Assembly: GCA_016719945.1 (NCBI GenBank)
Contig: JADJYE010000001.1
Location: 868,001-932,000 of the forward strand
Direction: 5' to 3'
From: Polyangiaceae bacterium
GTDB lineage: Bacteria; Myxococcota_A; Polyangia; Polyangiales; Polyangiaceae
Length of the DNA: 64,000 nucleotides
Positions 52,908 to 60,543 of this stretch are shown here, in pieces (the first letter of the stretch is position 1; each line of letters starts with the position of its first letter). The notes under the pieces were generated by a model that was given only the letters and a program-made list of their open reading frames with translations, made no database searches and was not told the origin of the DNA. Made by a program: the position numbers and the translations under genes.

Positions 52908-53579
52908 ATGTCCTCCCTCGCGCTATGGCTGCTGTCAGCCGGGCTCGCGACGCTGAGCGCGACGGCGGCATCGAGCGTCCGCGAGAGGGTGAGCGCGCGC
53001 GGGCGCGCGCGGAGCGCTGCGCGCCGGGCTCGCCGCTGCTTCATCCAGCAGGCGCCTGAGCAGGGGCTGGTGCGGGTCGTGGGGCGAGTGGAGCTCGCGG
53101 GCGAGCCGCTCTTCGCGCCGTTCAGCGGCAGGGTCTGCGCCCACTACGAAGCAGCGGTCGAGCACCCCACGCGCCCGGGCGCTTACCGGCGCGCGCTGGT
53201 CGAGTCGAGGTCGCAGGCGTTCTACGTCGTGGACGACTCCGGCCGCGCGCGGGTCGACGTCGAGCGGGCGTTGGTCGACGTCGTGGTCGACCACTTCTGG
53301 GAGGCGCGCGAGGTCGACGCGGAGACGCGCTTCGAGCTGGAGCGCTTCCTGTACGGGACCGGGCAGCGCGGGCTCTCGCAGCTGTCCGAGTCGAGCCTGC
53401 TGCGCTACGCCGAGGGCGCGATCGAGCCGGGGGAGCTGGTCAGCGTGGTCGGGGTGGCGACCTTCGACCGCGCGGCGCCCAGCGGCGTGGGCTACCGCGA
53501 AGCCGCGGACGCGCGGGTCACGCTCCACGCGCCTCGTCGAGGCCCCCTCTTCGTGAGCGACGGGATGCATTTTTCTTAG
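52908..53579 (+). CDS. GIDE-like (MULAN-type) membrane protein
   Basis: ATG 52908 gives 223 residues; GTG 52902 would add two. A hydrophobic N-terminus (LALWLLSAGLATLSATAAS) anchors the protein, followed by a basic stretch. The soluble part matches the GIDE domain known from mitochondrial MULAN and found in bacteria: VRVVGRVELAGEPLFAPFSG, CAHYEAAVEH, then a V-x-D-x-S/GRA strand (FYVVDDSGRARVDVE) and a late SLLRYAEGAIEPGELVSVVG block. There is no RING domain, as expected in bacteria. The role is unknown. It lies 39 bases after the pseudokinase gene and is probably in its operon. Confidence 0.75.
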   Translation: MSSLALWLLSAGLATLSATAASSVRERVSARGRARSAARRARRCFIQQAPEQGLVRVVGRVELAGEPLFAPFSGRVCAHYEAAVEHPTRPGAYRRALVESRSQAFYVVDDSGRARVDVERALVDVVVDHFWEAREVDAETRFELERFLYGTGQRGLSQLSESSLLRYAEGAIEPGELVSVVGVATFDRAAPSGVGYREAADARVTLHAPRRGPLFVSDGMHFS

Positions 53580-53606
53580 CGGGCTCGCCCGCTCCGCGGG
53601 TCCCTT

Positions 53607-53639
53607 CGGTTTTCACGCGCGTAGCGCGCGGGAAAACCG
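53607..53639. terminator. Bidirectional hairpin terminator between convergent genes
   Basis: Arms CGGTTTTC (53607-53614) and GAAAACCG (53632-53639), with an inner CGCGCG/CGCGCG pairing (53616-53621 with 53625-53630). The T-run in one arm and the A-run in the other would give a terminator for each direction between the GIDE-like gene (ends 53579) and the TetR gene (ends 53697). Confidence 0.65.
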
Positions 53640-53696
53640 GAGCGCGCGGGCAGCGCTGCGCGCTGCACGGGAGAAGCGGAGCGGAGCGCGCGCCCG

Positions 53697-54515
53697 CTAC
53701 CGCCGCCTTGGAGCCTTCTTGGCCGGCTTCTTCGCGACCTTCTTGGCCGCACGCGCCGGCCGCGGTTTGTCCGGTGCGGGGGCCGGTGTCGCCCGCGCCC
53801 GCACGCCGTCGAGCACGAGGGACACGAGCTCGCCCGGCATCTCCAGCACCGGGCCCACGTCGTCGCCAGCGAACAGCCGCGTGATGATGAGCTCGGACGC
53901 GCCGACGACGACGATCGCGGAGAGCCTGCCGACGAGACCGCGCACGAGCCCGAGCTCGTGCGCGATGTTGGACAGCTCGGTCGCACCGTCGAGCACCGCC
54001 TCCGCCAGCTCGACGATCGGCGCGCGCGCGCCGTTCTTCGGGCCGCGCGACTCGTGCAAGTACAGCCGCACGACGTCGGGGTATTGCAGCACGCACCGGA
54101 TGAGGTCCTGCGCGAGCCCCTCGTACGGCTTGGCCACGTTGCCCTCGCGCGAGGCCTCGCGCAGCCGCTCGGCGCAGCGCGCGAAGGAGGAGCTGACGTC
54201 GCGCTTGAGAGGCTCGACGAGCGACGCGACGAGATCGGTCTTGTCGCGAAAATAGCGGTAGAAGCTCCCCTTCGCGGTGCGCGCCCCGTCGACGATCTGG
54301 TCGATCGTGACCGCCTCGACGCCGTACTGGAGAAAGAGCCCGAGGGCCGCGCGCTGGAGCGCCTCCGTGCGCACGCGCCGGTTCTCGGCACGTTTGCCAG
54401 AGGGCGCCGCCATCGGCTCGTCGCTTTGGTCGGGCCCCGCACCCTCAGCGGGCGCCGAGGTGACGATACGGAGTGGGCTCGTCGCGCGACCCTGCAAAGG
54501 TGACTTTTCGGTCAT
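53697..54515 (-). CDS. TetR-family regulator with a histone-like basic tail
   Basis: A 272-residue product if ATG 54515 is used; ATG 54413 (MAAPSGKRAENRRV) would give 238, closer to the family norm, and the extra N-terminus looks disordered. The TetR DNA-binding domain is clear: RTEALQRAALGLFLQYGVEA, VTIDQIVDGARTAKGSFYRY and FRDKTDLVASLV. The ligand-binding half is helical with DLIRCVLQYPDVVRLYLHES. The last about 30 residues are Lys/Ala/Pro/Arg-rich (RAAKKVAKKPAKKAPRRR), like the tail of histone H1 or HU-like proteins, and may add non-specific DNA binding. It is divergent from the hydroxylase/reductase genes and most likely represses them and itself through the palindrome at 54555-54570. Confidence 0.88.
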   Translation of the reverse strand: MTEKSPLQGRATSPLRIVTSAPAEGAGPDQSDEPMAAPSGKRAENRRVRTEALQRAALGLFLQYGVEAVTIDQIVDGARTAKGSFYRYFRDKTDLVASLVEPLKRDVSSSFARCAERLREASREGNVAKPYEGLAQDLIRCVLQYPDVVRLYLHESRGPKNGARAPIVELAEAVLDGATELSNIAHELGLVRGLVGRLSAIVVVGASELIITRLFAGDDVGPVLEMPGELVSLVLDGVRARATPAPAPDKPRPARAAKKVAKKPAKKAPRRR

Positions 54516-54523
54516 ACTTCGGC

Positions 54524-54553
54524 TTGACACGTTCGGCTCCCTGCGCCACAAAT
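54524..54553 (+). promoter_or_regulatory. Sigma-70-like promoter for the hydroxylase operon
   Basis: TTGACA at 54524-54529 is a perfect -35 box. A weaker -10 (ACAAAT, 54548-54553) lies 18 bases further on. Transcription would begin near 54560, inside the palindromic operator, which fits repression by the divergent TetR protein. Confidence 0.5.
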
Positions 54554-54554
54554 A

Positions 54555-54570
54555 GTGACTCGTTAGTCAC
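54555..54570. promoter_or_regulatory. TetR-type operator palindrome
   Basis: GTGACT-CGTT-AGTCAC is a perfect inverted repeat with a 4-base centre, in the gap between the divergent TetR gene and the hydroxylase gene and just downstream of the -10 box. The form TGACT-n4-AGTCA is common for operators of TetR proteins controlling lipid and efflux genes. The Tyr-rich recognition helix of the neighbour makes it the obvious binder. Confidence 0.7.
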
Positions 54571-54643
54571 GATTGCTTCGTCTCATCTCCCACGGTCCCG
54601 CGCGGCTGCCCCGCCTCGAGACCGGACCCCTCCTGGAGGCCCC

Positions 54644-55153
54644 ATGCTGCTTGGTTTTGCCCTTGGGCTCGTATCGTCGAACGCTCTCGAGTGGGCCGTC
54701 CACAAGTACGTGCTTCACGGTCTCGGCCGCAAGAAGGACGGCTTCTGGGCCTTCCACTGGCACGAGCACCACAAGACGGTACGAAAGACCGGCGGCTGGG
54801 ACGGCATGTACGAGGTGCCGATCACGAGGAGCCCGTCGAAGATGAAGGAGGCGATCGGCGTGATGGCGGGCGCCGTCGCTGCGACCCCGCTGATCGCGAT
54901 TTCCCCTGGCTTCGTCGCGGCCGGCTGGCTCAGCGCGGGCGCTTATTACTACATCCATCGCAAGAGCCACCTCGATCCCGAGTGGGGCCGCAAGTACGTG
55001 CCGTGGCACGTCGACCACCACCTCGGGCCGGATCAGCACAAGAACTGGTGCGTCACGACGCCGCTGTTCGACTACGTCATGGGCACCCGCAAGCCGTTCG
55101 TGGGCACCGAGGCGGAGCTGAAGAAGCCCGAGGCGACGGTCATCACCGCCTGA
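54644..55153 (+). CDS. Fatty acid hydroxylase/sterol desaturase family enzyme
   Basis: A 169-residue integral membrane protein from ATG 54644 with ribosome site TGGAGG at 54633-54638. The di-iron His clusters are present: His20 and His25 (HKYVLHG), HWHEHH at 38-43, IHRKSH and HVDHH in the second half. These are the signs of the fatty acid hydroxylase superfamily, which puts a hydroxyl group on or desaturates fatty acyl chains, sterols or sphingolipids. It is followed 57 bases later by a 3-ketodihydrosphingosine reductase-like gene. A sphingolipid or hydroxy-fatty-acid role is therefore likely. Confidence 0.85.
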   Translation: MLLGFALGLVSSNALEWAVHKYVLHGLGRKKDGFWAFHWHEHHKTVRKTGGWDGMYEVPITRSPSKMKEAIGVMAGAVAATPLIAISPGFVAAGWLSAGAYYYIHRKSHLDPEWGRKYVPWHVDHHLGPDQHKNWCVTTPLFDYVMGTRKPFVGTEAELKKPEATVITA

Positions 55154-55210
55154 GCCGCGCCCACGTTCGGGCTTCCCGCGGCAACGCACCGTGGCTACGC
55201 CGCGAGGAGC

Positions 55211-56035
55211 ATGAGCGCACGGGACTACTTCACGGGAAAGAGCGTCATCATCACCGGCGGATCGAGCGGCATCGGGCTCGCCTTCGCCCAGCACGTCGCG
55301 GGCTGGGGCGCGCGCGTGTGCCTGGTTGCGCGGCGCAGGCCGGTCCTTGAGGAGGCGAAGCGGCAGATCGAGGGGCGCTCGCCGGGGGCGAAGGTGCAGA
55401 TGCTCGAGCTCGACGTGAGCCGAGAGGACGACGTCGCGCGCGAGGTCGAAGGGCACGTGGCCGCCCACGGCGTGGACATGCTCGTGAACAACGCGGGCGT
55501 CGTCATGCCGGGCCGCTTCCTGGACCTGCCGACGAAGGAGTTTCGGCAGATGATGGACGTGAACTACTTTGGCTCCGTCTTCATGGCGAAGGCCGTGCTG
55601 CCGCACCTCGTGGGCAAGCGCGCGGGACATGTCCTCAACGTGTCGTCGCTCGCGGGGGTGATGGGCATCTACGGGTACACCGCGTACGCCGGCAGCAAGT
55701 TCGCGCTCGTCGGCCTCTCGCAGGCCCTGCGCGCGGAGATGTGGCCGCACGGAGTGAAGGTCAGCCTGTGCCTCCCGCCCGACACGGACACGCCCCAGCT
55801 CGCGTTCGAGAACCAATACAAGCCCGCCGAGACGAAGGCGATCGCGGGGACGGTCAAGACGCTCTCGCCCGACGCCGTCGCGCTGTCGATGGCGGAGGGC
55901 ATGGCCAAGGGCGCCTTCGAGATCTACCCGGACCTCGCCTCGCGCATGGTCGCGCTGGGCCAAGGCGTGCTGCCCGGCGTCGCGCGCTGGGTCTGCGACT
56001 CGGCGCAGAAGAAGGCGCAGCCCGCGAGCTCGTGA
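55211..56035 (+). CDS. 3-ketodihydrosphingosine reductase-like SDR
   Basis: A 274-residue short-chain dehydrogenase from ATG 55211. The cofactor loop is TGGSSGIG (15-22), NNAG is at 93-96 and the catalytic Tyr159 and Lys163 are in YAGSK. What sets it apart is PPDTDTPQLAFENQYKPAET at 189-208, which closely follows the block of eukaryotic 3-ketodihydrosphingosine reductase (KDSR), where PPDTDTP and a later KP-x-ET are conserved. That enzyme makes the second step of sphingolipid synthesis. The neighbouring hydroxylase supports this. The first enzyme (serine palmitoyltransferase) is not in the window. Confidence 0.85.
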   Translation: MSARDYFTGKSVIITGGSSGIGLAFAQHVAGWGARVCLVARRRPVLEEAKRQIEGRSPGAKVQMLELDVSREDDVAREVEGHVAAHGVDMLVNNAGVVMPGRFLDLPTKEFRQMMDVNYFGSVFMAKAVLPHLVGKRAGHVLNVSSLAGVMGIYGYTAYAGSKFALVGLSQALRAEMWPHGVKVSLCLPPDTDTPQLAFENQYKPAETKAIAGTVKTLSPDAVALSMAEGMAKGAFEIYPDLASRMVALGQGVLPGVARWVCDSAQKKAQPASS

Positions 56036-56043
56036 GGCGAACG

Positions 56044-57192
56044 ATGGCGAGCGCTCCGATCTACCTCGATCACAACGCGACGACCCCGGTCCTGCCCGAG
56101 GTGCTCGAGGCGATGCTCCCCTACTTCTCGGAGCGCTTCGGCAACCCCTCGAGCCAGCACCCGTACGGGAGAGAGGCGCGGGAGGCGGTCGACCGGGCAC
56201 GCGGCGAGGTCGCGGCCGCGATCGACGCGACGCCCGAAGAGATCGTGTTCACCTCGGGGGGGACCGAGTCGAACAACCTCGCGATCTTCGGCGCCAGCCG
56301 CGCGCGCCCCTACCGGCACCACGTGGTGACCAGCGCGGTCGAGCACCCCGCCATCCGCGAGCCCCTCGGCTGGCTCGAGCGCCAAGGCACCACGGTCGAC
56401 TGGCTCCACGTCGACGCGAGCGGCCGGGTGAGCGCCCGCGACGCCGAGCGCGTCGTGACCGATCGCACGCTGATGGTGACGGTGATGCACGCGAACAACG
56501 AGACCGGCAGCGTGCAGCCGATCGCCCAGCTGTCCGAGCTCGCGCGAGCCAGCGGCGCCCTGGCCCACAGCGACGCGGCGCAGAGCCTCGGAAAGATCCC
56601 GCTGAGCGTGCGGGCCCTCGGCGTCGATCTGCTGACCATCGCCGGCCACAAGGTCTATGCGCCGAAGGGCGTCGGCGCGCTCTACGTGCGCCAGGGTTGC
56701 CTCTTGTCACCCTTCGCGCTCGGCGCCTCGCACGAGCGGGGGCTGCGCCCAGGCACCGAGGCGGTGCCGGCGATCGTCGCGCTCGGTCGCGCCTGCGCCA
56801 TCGCGGCGCGCGAGGTCGAGGCGGAGCGTCGCCGCCTGCTCGGCCTCGCGTCGCGCTTGTTCGAGCGCCTGAGGGCGCGCGTCGCCGGGCTCGCGCTCAA
56901 CGGGCCTGCGCTCGAAGATCCCGAGCGCCTGCCGAACACGCTGAGCGTGCGCTTCCCCGGCGTCACCGGCGTGGCCGTGCTCGAGCGCGCGCCCAGCGTC
57001 GCCGCGTCGACCGGCTCCGCCTGCCACCAGGGCGAGGTGCACGCCCCGAAGGGCATCGTCGCGTGCGGCGTCCCGGAGGACCAAGCCGTCGGCACCGTGC
57101 GGCTCTCGCTCGGCCGCCTGAACGACGAGCGCCAGATCGACGACGCCGCCGACGCCCTCGCCGCGGCGTTCGAAGAGGTCGCGCCCCGCTGA
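56044..57192 (+). CDS. Cysteine desulfurase (NifS/IscS-type)
   Basis: A 382-residue PLP enzyme from ATG 56044, 8 bases after the SDR stop. It has the family start IYLDHNATTPVLPEV, FGNPSSQHPYGREA, the cofactor block FTSGGTESNNLAI, the PLP Lys in TIAGHKVYAPKG and the active Cys in STGSACHQGEVHAPKG. It takes sulfur from cysteine for Fe-S clusters or thiolation. No IscU/SUF scaffold gene is next to it. The tight spacing suggests it is read with the lipid genes, although the functional link is unclear. Confidence 0.93.
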   Translation: MASAPIYLDHNATTPVLPEVLEAMLPYFSERFGNPSSQHPYGREAREAVDRARGEVAAAIDATPEEIVFTSGGTESNNLAIFGASRARPYRHHVVTSAVEHPAIREPLGWLERQGTTVDWLHVDASGRVSARDAERVVTDRTLMVTVMHANNETGSVQPIAQLSELARASGALAHSDAAQSLGKIPLSVRALGVDLLTIAGHKVYAPKGVGALYVRQGCLLSPFALGASHERGLRPGTEAVPAIVALGRACAIAAREVEAERRRLLGLASRLFERLRARVAGLALNGPALEDPERLPNTLSVRFPGVTGVAVLERAPSVAASTGSACHQGEVHAPKGIVACGVPEDQAVGTVRLSLGRLNDERQIDDAADALAAAFEEVAPR

Positions 57193-57234
57193 CTCGACGG
57201 TGACTCCTCGGCGCGCCCCGCTATCATCGCGCGC

Positions 57235-57912
57235 ATGCTCGTCCGCCGCCTGCCAACCGTCCTCGCCATGCTGCTCGTCGCGTGCTCCTCCAGCTCGGGC
57301 GCGGATCCGAAGAACAACGACGCACCAGCGACCGACGCGACGGGGGCGGCCGCCACGGCGACCGCGACGTCGATGGCTGACGCGACCACCCAGCCCGCGC
57401 CCTCCACGGCCCAGACGACGAGCCCTGCGACCGGCTCGGCGCAAGCCAGCAGCGCGCCGGCGAAGGCGCCTGCCGGGCCGGCGAAAGAGCCCGGCGCCCT
57501 CGTGCTGACCCTGGCGTTTTCGATGAAGGCGGGTGGCAAGGTCGACCCGACGACGACCGCCGAGCTGATCCAGGCCGCCGAGGAGCGGATCGCCACCTCG
57601 GCGAAGCTCGCCTCCTCCGCAGGGAAGATCGACAAGCCCCGCGCCCTGGGCGTGACGGTGTTGCTCACCGAGCCCAAGAACGACGCGAAGGGCCTCACGG
57701 TGCGCATGGGCTTCGTCGGGGTCGAGCCCGACGGCAAATGCCCTGTGTTCGACATCGACCAGTCGTTCACTCTCAGCGACACGAAGACCGCGAAGCCCGA
57801 GGACGTCCTCGCCTTGCGGCGCTCGGCCATCCAGGCCCTGCTGGGCAAGCTCGAGTCCGAGTCGGGCAACCTCAAGCCGAAGGCGAACTGCACGGCGTTC
57901 AAGAAGCCCTGA
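57235..57912 (+). CDS. Lipoprotein of unknown function
   Basis: A 225-residue product from ATG 57235 with lipobox LVAC at the end of MLVRRLPTVLAMLLVAC. About 70 residues of Ala/Thr/Ser/Pro-rich linker are followed by a single beta-rich domain (GALVLTLAFSMKAGGKV, VTVLLTEPKNDAKGLTVRM, CPVFDIDQSFTLSDT) with two Cys (GKCPVF, ANCTAF) that may pair. The family was not recognised. It is followed by strong hairpins at 57938-58065, so its transcript probably ends there. Confidence 0.7.
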   Translation: MLVRRLPTVLAMLLVACSSSSGADPKNNDAPATDATGAAATATATSMADATTQPAPSTAQTTSPATGSAQASSAPAKAPAGPAKEPGALVLTLAFSMKAGGKVDPTTTAELIQAAEERIATSAKLASSAGKIDKPRALGVTVLLTEPKNDAKGLTVRMGFVGVEPDGKCPVFDIDQSFTLSDTKTAKPEDVLALRRSAIQALLGKLESESGNLKPKANCTAFKKP

Positions 57913-57937
57913 GGCTCGCGCCGCGCGGTGCTAGTCC

Positions 57938-57958
57938 CGTGGAAACGAAGTTTCCACG
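57938..57958 (+). terminator. Hairpin after the lipoprotein gene
   Basis: CGTGGAAAC-GAA-GTTTCCACG is a perfect 9-base stem with a 3-base loop, 25 bases after the stop. There is no T-run behind it. It may act as a terminator together with the larger hairpin just downstream. Confidence 0.5.
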
Positions 57959-57980
57959 CAATCAGTGAGGAGTCCGCGTC

Positions 57981-58065
57981 GGAACAAACCAACGCGTGGC
58001 CAGAGAATTCGGGCCGCCATCGCCCCGTCAGGGGCGGCCCGAATTCTTCAAGCATCGTTGGTTCC
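57981..58065. terminator. Long nested palindrome (about 85 bases)
   Basis: The core arms are AGAATTCGGGCCGCC (58004-58018) and its exact complement at 58033-58047, 15 base pairs without a mismatch. The loop contains GCCCC-GTCA-GGGGC. An outer partial pair (AACCAACG 57987-57994 with CGTTGGTT 58056-58063, plus GGAAC/GTTCC) extends the dyad. It could be a strong terminator, a leader RNA structure of the next gene (TTG at 58088), or a small palindromic mobile element. Confidence 0.6.
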
Positions 58066-58087
58066 AAGGGACTAGGGTGAAGCGGCG

Positions 58088-58783
58088 TTGGAAAGGCTCT
58101 ATTTGCGGCAGCTCCTGGTCGGGCGTGACATCGGCAGGGGCGACCCCGCGGGCACGCAGATGCAGAACTTCGTCTACCTGGTAGGCGATCGCGCCAAGGG
58201 TGAGTGTGTCGTCGTCGATCCCGCGTGGAGCATCGGGGACATCGCCGCCCGCGCCGCCGAGGACGGCATGAAGATCACAGGCGCGCTCGTCACCCACTAC
58301 CACCCCGATCACGTCGGCGGGTCCCTCTTCGGGCTGGAGGTCGAGGGCCTTTCCGAGCTGATGGAGCGCTGCCCGTGCCCCGTCCACGTGCACAGGCTCG
58401 AGGCCGATGGCGTCCGCGCGGTGACCGGGCTCTCCGAGTCGGACCTCGTCCGCCACGAGGGCAACGATCGCGTCACCGTCGGCGACGTCGAGATCGAGCT
58501 GCTCCACACGCCTGGGCACACCCCCGGCTCGCAGTGCTTCCGCGTGAAGGACGCGCTCGTCTCGGGCGACACGCTCTTCCTTCAGGGCTGCGGCCGCGTC
58601 GATCTACCCGGCGGCAGCGCCGAGGAGATGCAGCGCACCCTGACCCAGCGCCTCGCGACGTTGCCAGACGACCTCACGCTGTACCCGGGCCACGCCTATG
58701 GCGGCGAGCGCGCGCCGCTCGGCGAGGTGCGCCTCAAGAACCCGTTCTTCTCCGGCCACCGACGCCGGTCTCGGGCGTCATGA
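58088..58783 (+). CDS. Metallo-beta-lactamase-fold hydrolase
   Basis: A 231-residue product from TTG 58088. The metal-binding motifs are complete: THYHPDH (HxHxDH), His in TPGHTPGSQC, Asp in VSGDTLFLQGCGRVD and the last His in YPGHAYGG. It resembles glyoxalase II and persulfide dioxygenase-like members (the GCGRVDLPGGSAEEM block), so a thioester or persulfide substrate is likely. It acts in the cytoplasm. Its stop overlaps the start of the next gene by 4 bases (ATGA). Confidence 0.9.
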   Translation: MERLYLRQLLVGRDIGRGDPAGTQMQNFVYLVGDRAKGECVVVDPAWSIGDIAARAAEDGMKITGALVTHYHPDHVGGSLFGLEVEGLSELMERCPCPVHVHRLEADGVRAVTGLSESDLVRHEGNDRVTVGDVEIELLHTPGHTPGSQCFRVKDALVSGDTLFLQGCGRVDLPGGSAEEMQRTLTQRLATLPDDLTLYPGHAYGGERAPLGEVRLKNPFFSGHRRRSRAS

Positions 58784-59268
58784 GCGCCCCTGCGGCGGAC
58801 ACCGCGTTCGACGAGGGAGAGCTGCGTGCCCGGTTCGTGGGTCGCGTGGTCGTCACGGTCTGGCAAGGCGCCCCGCGGGCCTCGACCATCGCGGCGCTGC
58901 GAGCCAAGGTCGTCGAGCACCACCAACGCTTCGGAGACGGCGTCGCCCTGGTCGTCGTCGCTCACGGTGGCCCCCCGGACGACGCCGCTCGCTCCGCCTT
59001 CAAGGAGATGGTCGCTGCGGTCGAGCGCTCCATCGCGGGCGTCGCCGTCCTCGTGGGGATCCGCGGTCTGCGCGGCAAGCTGGTCCGAGGCGCCGTCGGC
59101 GCGGCGCTGCGCGCCCTCCGCCTGCCCTTCGAGGTGAAGATCCTCGAGAGCGCCGCGGCGATCGGCGGGCACGTCGACAGGCTGTTGCTCGGCCGCGGCC
59201 TCGACAGCCCGGGAGCGGCGACGATCGAAGGGATCCTGCGCGCCCTGGACCCAACCCTGTCCACGTAG
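58780..59268 (+). CDS. Small SpoIIAA/STAS-like protein, unknown
   Basis: A 162-residue product from ATG 58780, overlapping the previous stop. The alternating pattern (FVGRVVVTVWQGAPRA, VALVVVAHGGPPDD, GVAVLVGIRGLRGKLVRGAV, FEVKILESAAAIGGHVDRLL) suggests an alpha/beta fold of the SpoIIAA/STAS-like kind, found in unnamed myxobacterial proteins. There is no signal or membrane segment. It is translationally coupled to the hydrolase, suggesting joint action, but the role is unknown. Confidence 0.65.
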   Translation: MSAPAADTAFDEGELRARFVGRVVVTVWQGAPRASTIAALRAKVVEHHQRFGDGVALVVVAHGGPPDDAARSAFKEMVAAVERSIAGVAVLVGIRGLRGKLVRGAVGAALRALRLPFEVKILESAAAIGGHVDRLLLGRGLDSPGAATIEGILRALDPTLST

Positions 59269-59284
59269 ACCGATCGAGGGAATC

Positions 59285-60436
59285 GTGGGAACGAAGGCGT
59301 CACGCACCTACATTTCACTAGCGGTCATCGCTTTATCCGCTGGATCCGTGAGTATCCAAGCGGCATTTCTCGGGGGTTGCGGTGATCCAAGCACGTCCCA
59401 AGAGGTCGCTTCCGCCGCCCCGTCGGCGCTCGCGACGGCGCAAGCCCCCCCCTCGGTAGGCGCCTCCGCCAGCGCGCCGGCGACCGCGAGCGCCGGGCCG
59501 GGCGCAGGTCGTGGAGACGGCAGCGGAGGCGGAAAACGCTTTGGTGACGCGGTCGCATACGTCGACGGGCGGCCTGTGGCAGTCCTGCGGTTCTTCGAGA
59601 TGCCACCGAGCCTCCGCTCCCACCCGCACGCGCTGCTCGACGGCCGGACGGTGCCTCGCTACCGGCTCGCCGAATACGTCGAAGCGCTCGGATATCCGCT
59701 GTCGAAGGTCAAAGAGGTCCACCTCACCGGTGGCCGCAACCGGACGAGCGTGCTCACGCGCGCCGAGCTCGAGAAGCACCGCAGCGACCTCAACTTCTCC
59801 TTCAGCCGAGAGATCGCCGGTAAACCGCGCGTTCACTGGCCCGCCTCGGGCATCGAGGTGAACACCACGATCGACGTGATCACCGCGATCGCGATCTACG
59901 TCGACAAGGAGCCGCCGCGCTTCGACCCGAAGTCGCGCAAGATGATGCTGCCGTCCGGCGAGGCCCTGAAGGGCGTCGCGTACACGAAGCCAGAGGACGC
60001 TCCCCGGGGCACACGCGTCTATTTCGACGGAAAATTGGCTGGAACCGTGAAGCGCAAGCACCTCCCGGACAGCGTGCTCTCGCCCCGCTACACGCCCTCC
60101 AAGCCGCGCTTCTCGCTCGAGAAATACCTCGCCTCGATCGGCGTCGACCCGGCTCGCGTGAAGCAGCTCACCGTCGTGGAGCGCGATCACGTCGTGCTTC
60201 GGCTCGACGAGCAGGCCTGGAAGAAAGCCTCGAAAGAGGCCGAATTTTCCCTCGCTCAGGGCAGCGAAGGGAGGATCATCGTCCACACGACGGAGGGAGG
60301 GGCCGAGCGGAGCTTCGACGCGACCTCGCTCCTCGCGTTCGACAAGAGCCCGGTCCCCGAGCGCGTCGCTTCGGCACCGGTCGAGCCGGGTGGATCCAAG
60401 ACAGACCAGCCCGACGTTACGGAACAGCCGGAATAG
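59285..60436 (+). CDS. Lipoprotein with an internally duplicated domain
   Basis: A 383-residue product from GTG 59285. The signal ends in a good lipobox (LGGC, about residue 32). After a Ser/Ala/Gly linker there are two related domains: residues about 85-200 (VAYVDGRPVAVLRFFEMP, YRLAEYVEALGYPLSKVKEV) and about 235-340 (RVYFDGKLAGTVKRKHLP, FSLEKYLASIGVDPARVKQL). Both follow the same order of a strand with DG, a helix with (R/F)-x-L-x-(E/K)Y, and (R/S)-V-K-x-(V/L)-x-V. An old duplication is thus visible. I do not know the family. A GTG start 16 bases after the preceding stop makes it part of the same run of genes. Confidence 0.7.
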   Translation: MGTKASRTYISLAVIALSAGSVSIQAAFLGGCGDPSTSQEVASAAPSALATAQAPPSVGASASAPATASAGPGAGRGDGSGGGKRFGDAVAYVDGRPVAVLRFFEMPPSLRSHPHALLDGRTVPRYRLAEYVEALGYPLSKVKEVHLTGGRNRTSVLTRAELEKHRSDLNFSFSREIAGKPRVHWPASGIEVNTTIDVITAIAIYVDKEPPRFDPKSRKMMLPSGEALKGVAYTKPEDAPRGTRVYFDGKLAGTVKRKHLPDSVLSPRYTPSKPRFSLEKYLASIGVDPARVKQLTVVERDHVVLRLDEQAWKKASKEAEFSLAQGSEGRIIVHTTEGGAERSFDATSLLAFDKSPVPERVASAPVEPGGSKTDQPDVTEQPE

Positions 60437-60462
60437 CCCGCAAAAACCGCACATCGCGCAAA

Positions 60463-60477
60463 TGGCACGCGAGCTGC
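60463..60477 (+). promoter_or_regulatory. Sigma-54 promoter
   Basis: TGGCAC-n6-TGC: the -24 GG (60464-60465) and -12 GC (60476-60477) have exactly 10 bases between them, as sigma-54 needs, and the -24 box is TGGCACG in full. Start of transcription would be near 60489, about 55 bases before the ATG at 60544. This implies control by an enhancer-binding activator, of which myxobacteria have many. Confidence 0.7.
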
Positions 60478-60543
60478 AAAGGTTGCGTTCGTGAGCGCGG
60501 CGCTGTGAGAGCGCCCCCAAGGACGAACCAAGGAGCTGCTGCG

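Noticed and set aside
54501..54514. Second TGAC-n6-GTCA palindrome as another TetR operator
   Set aside because: It covers the start codons of the TetR gene and is weaker than the site at 54555-54570. The match of short arms is likely chance.
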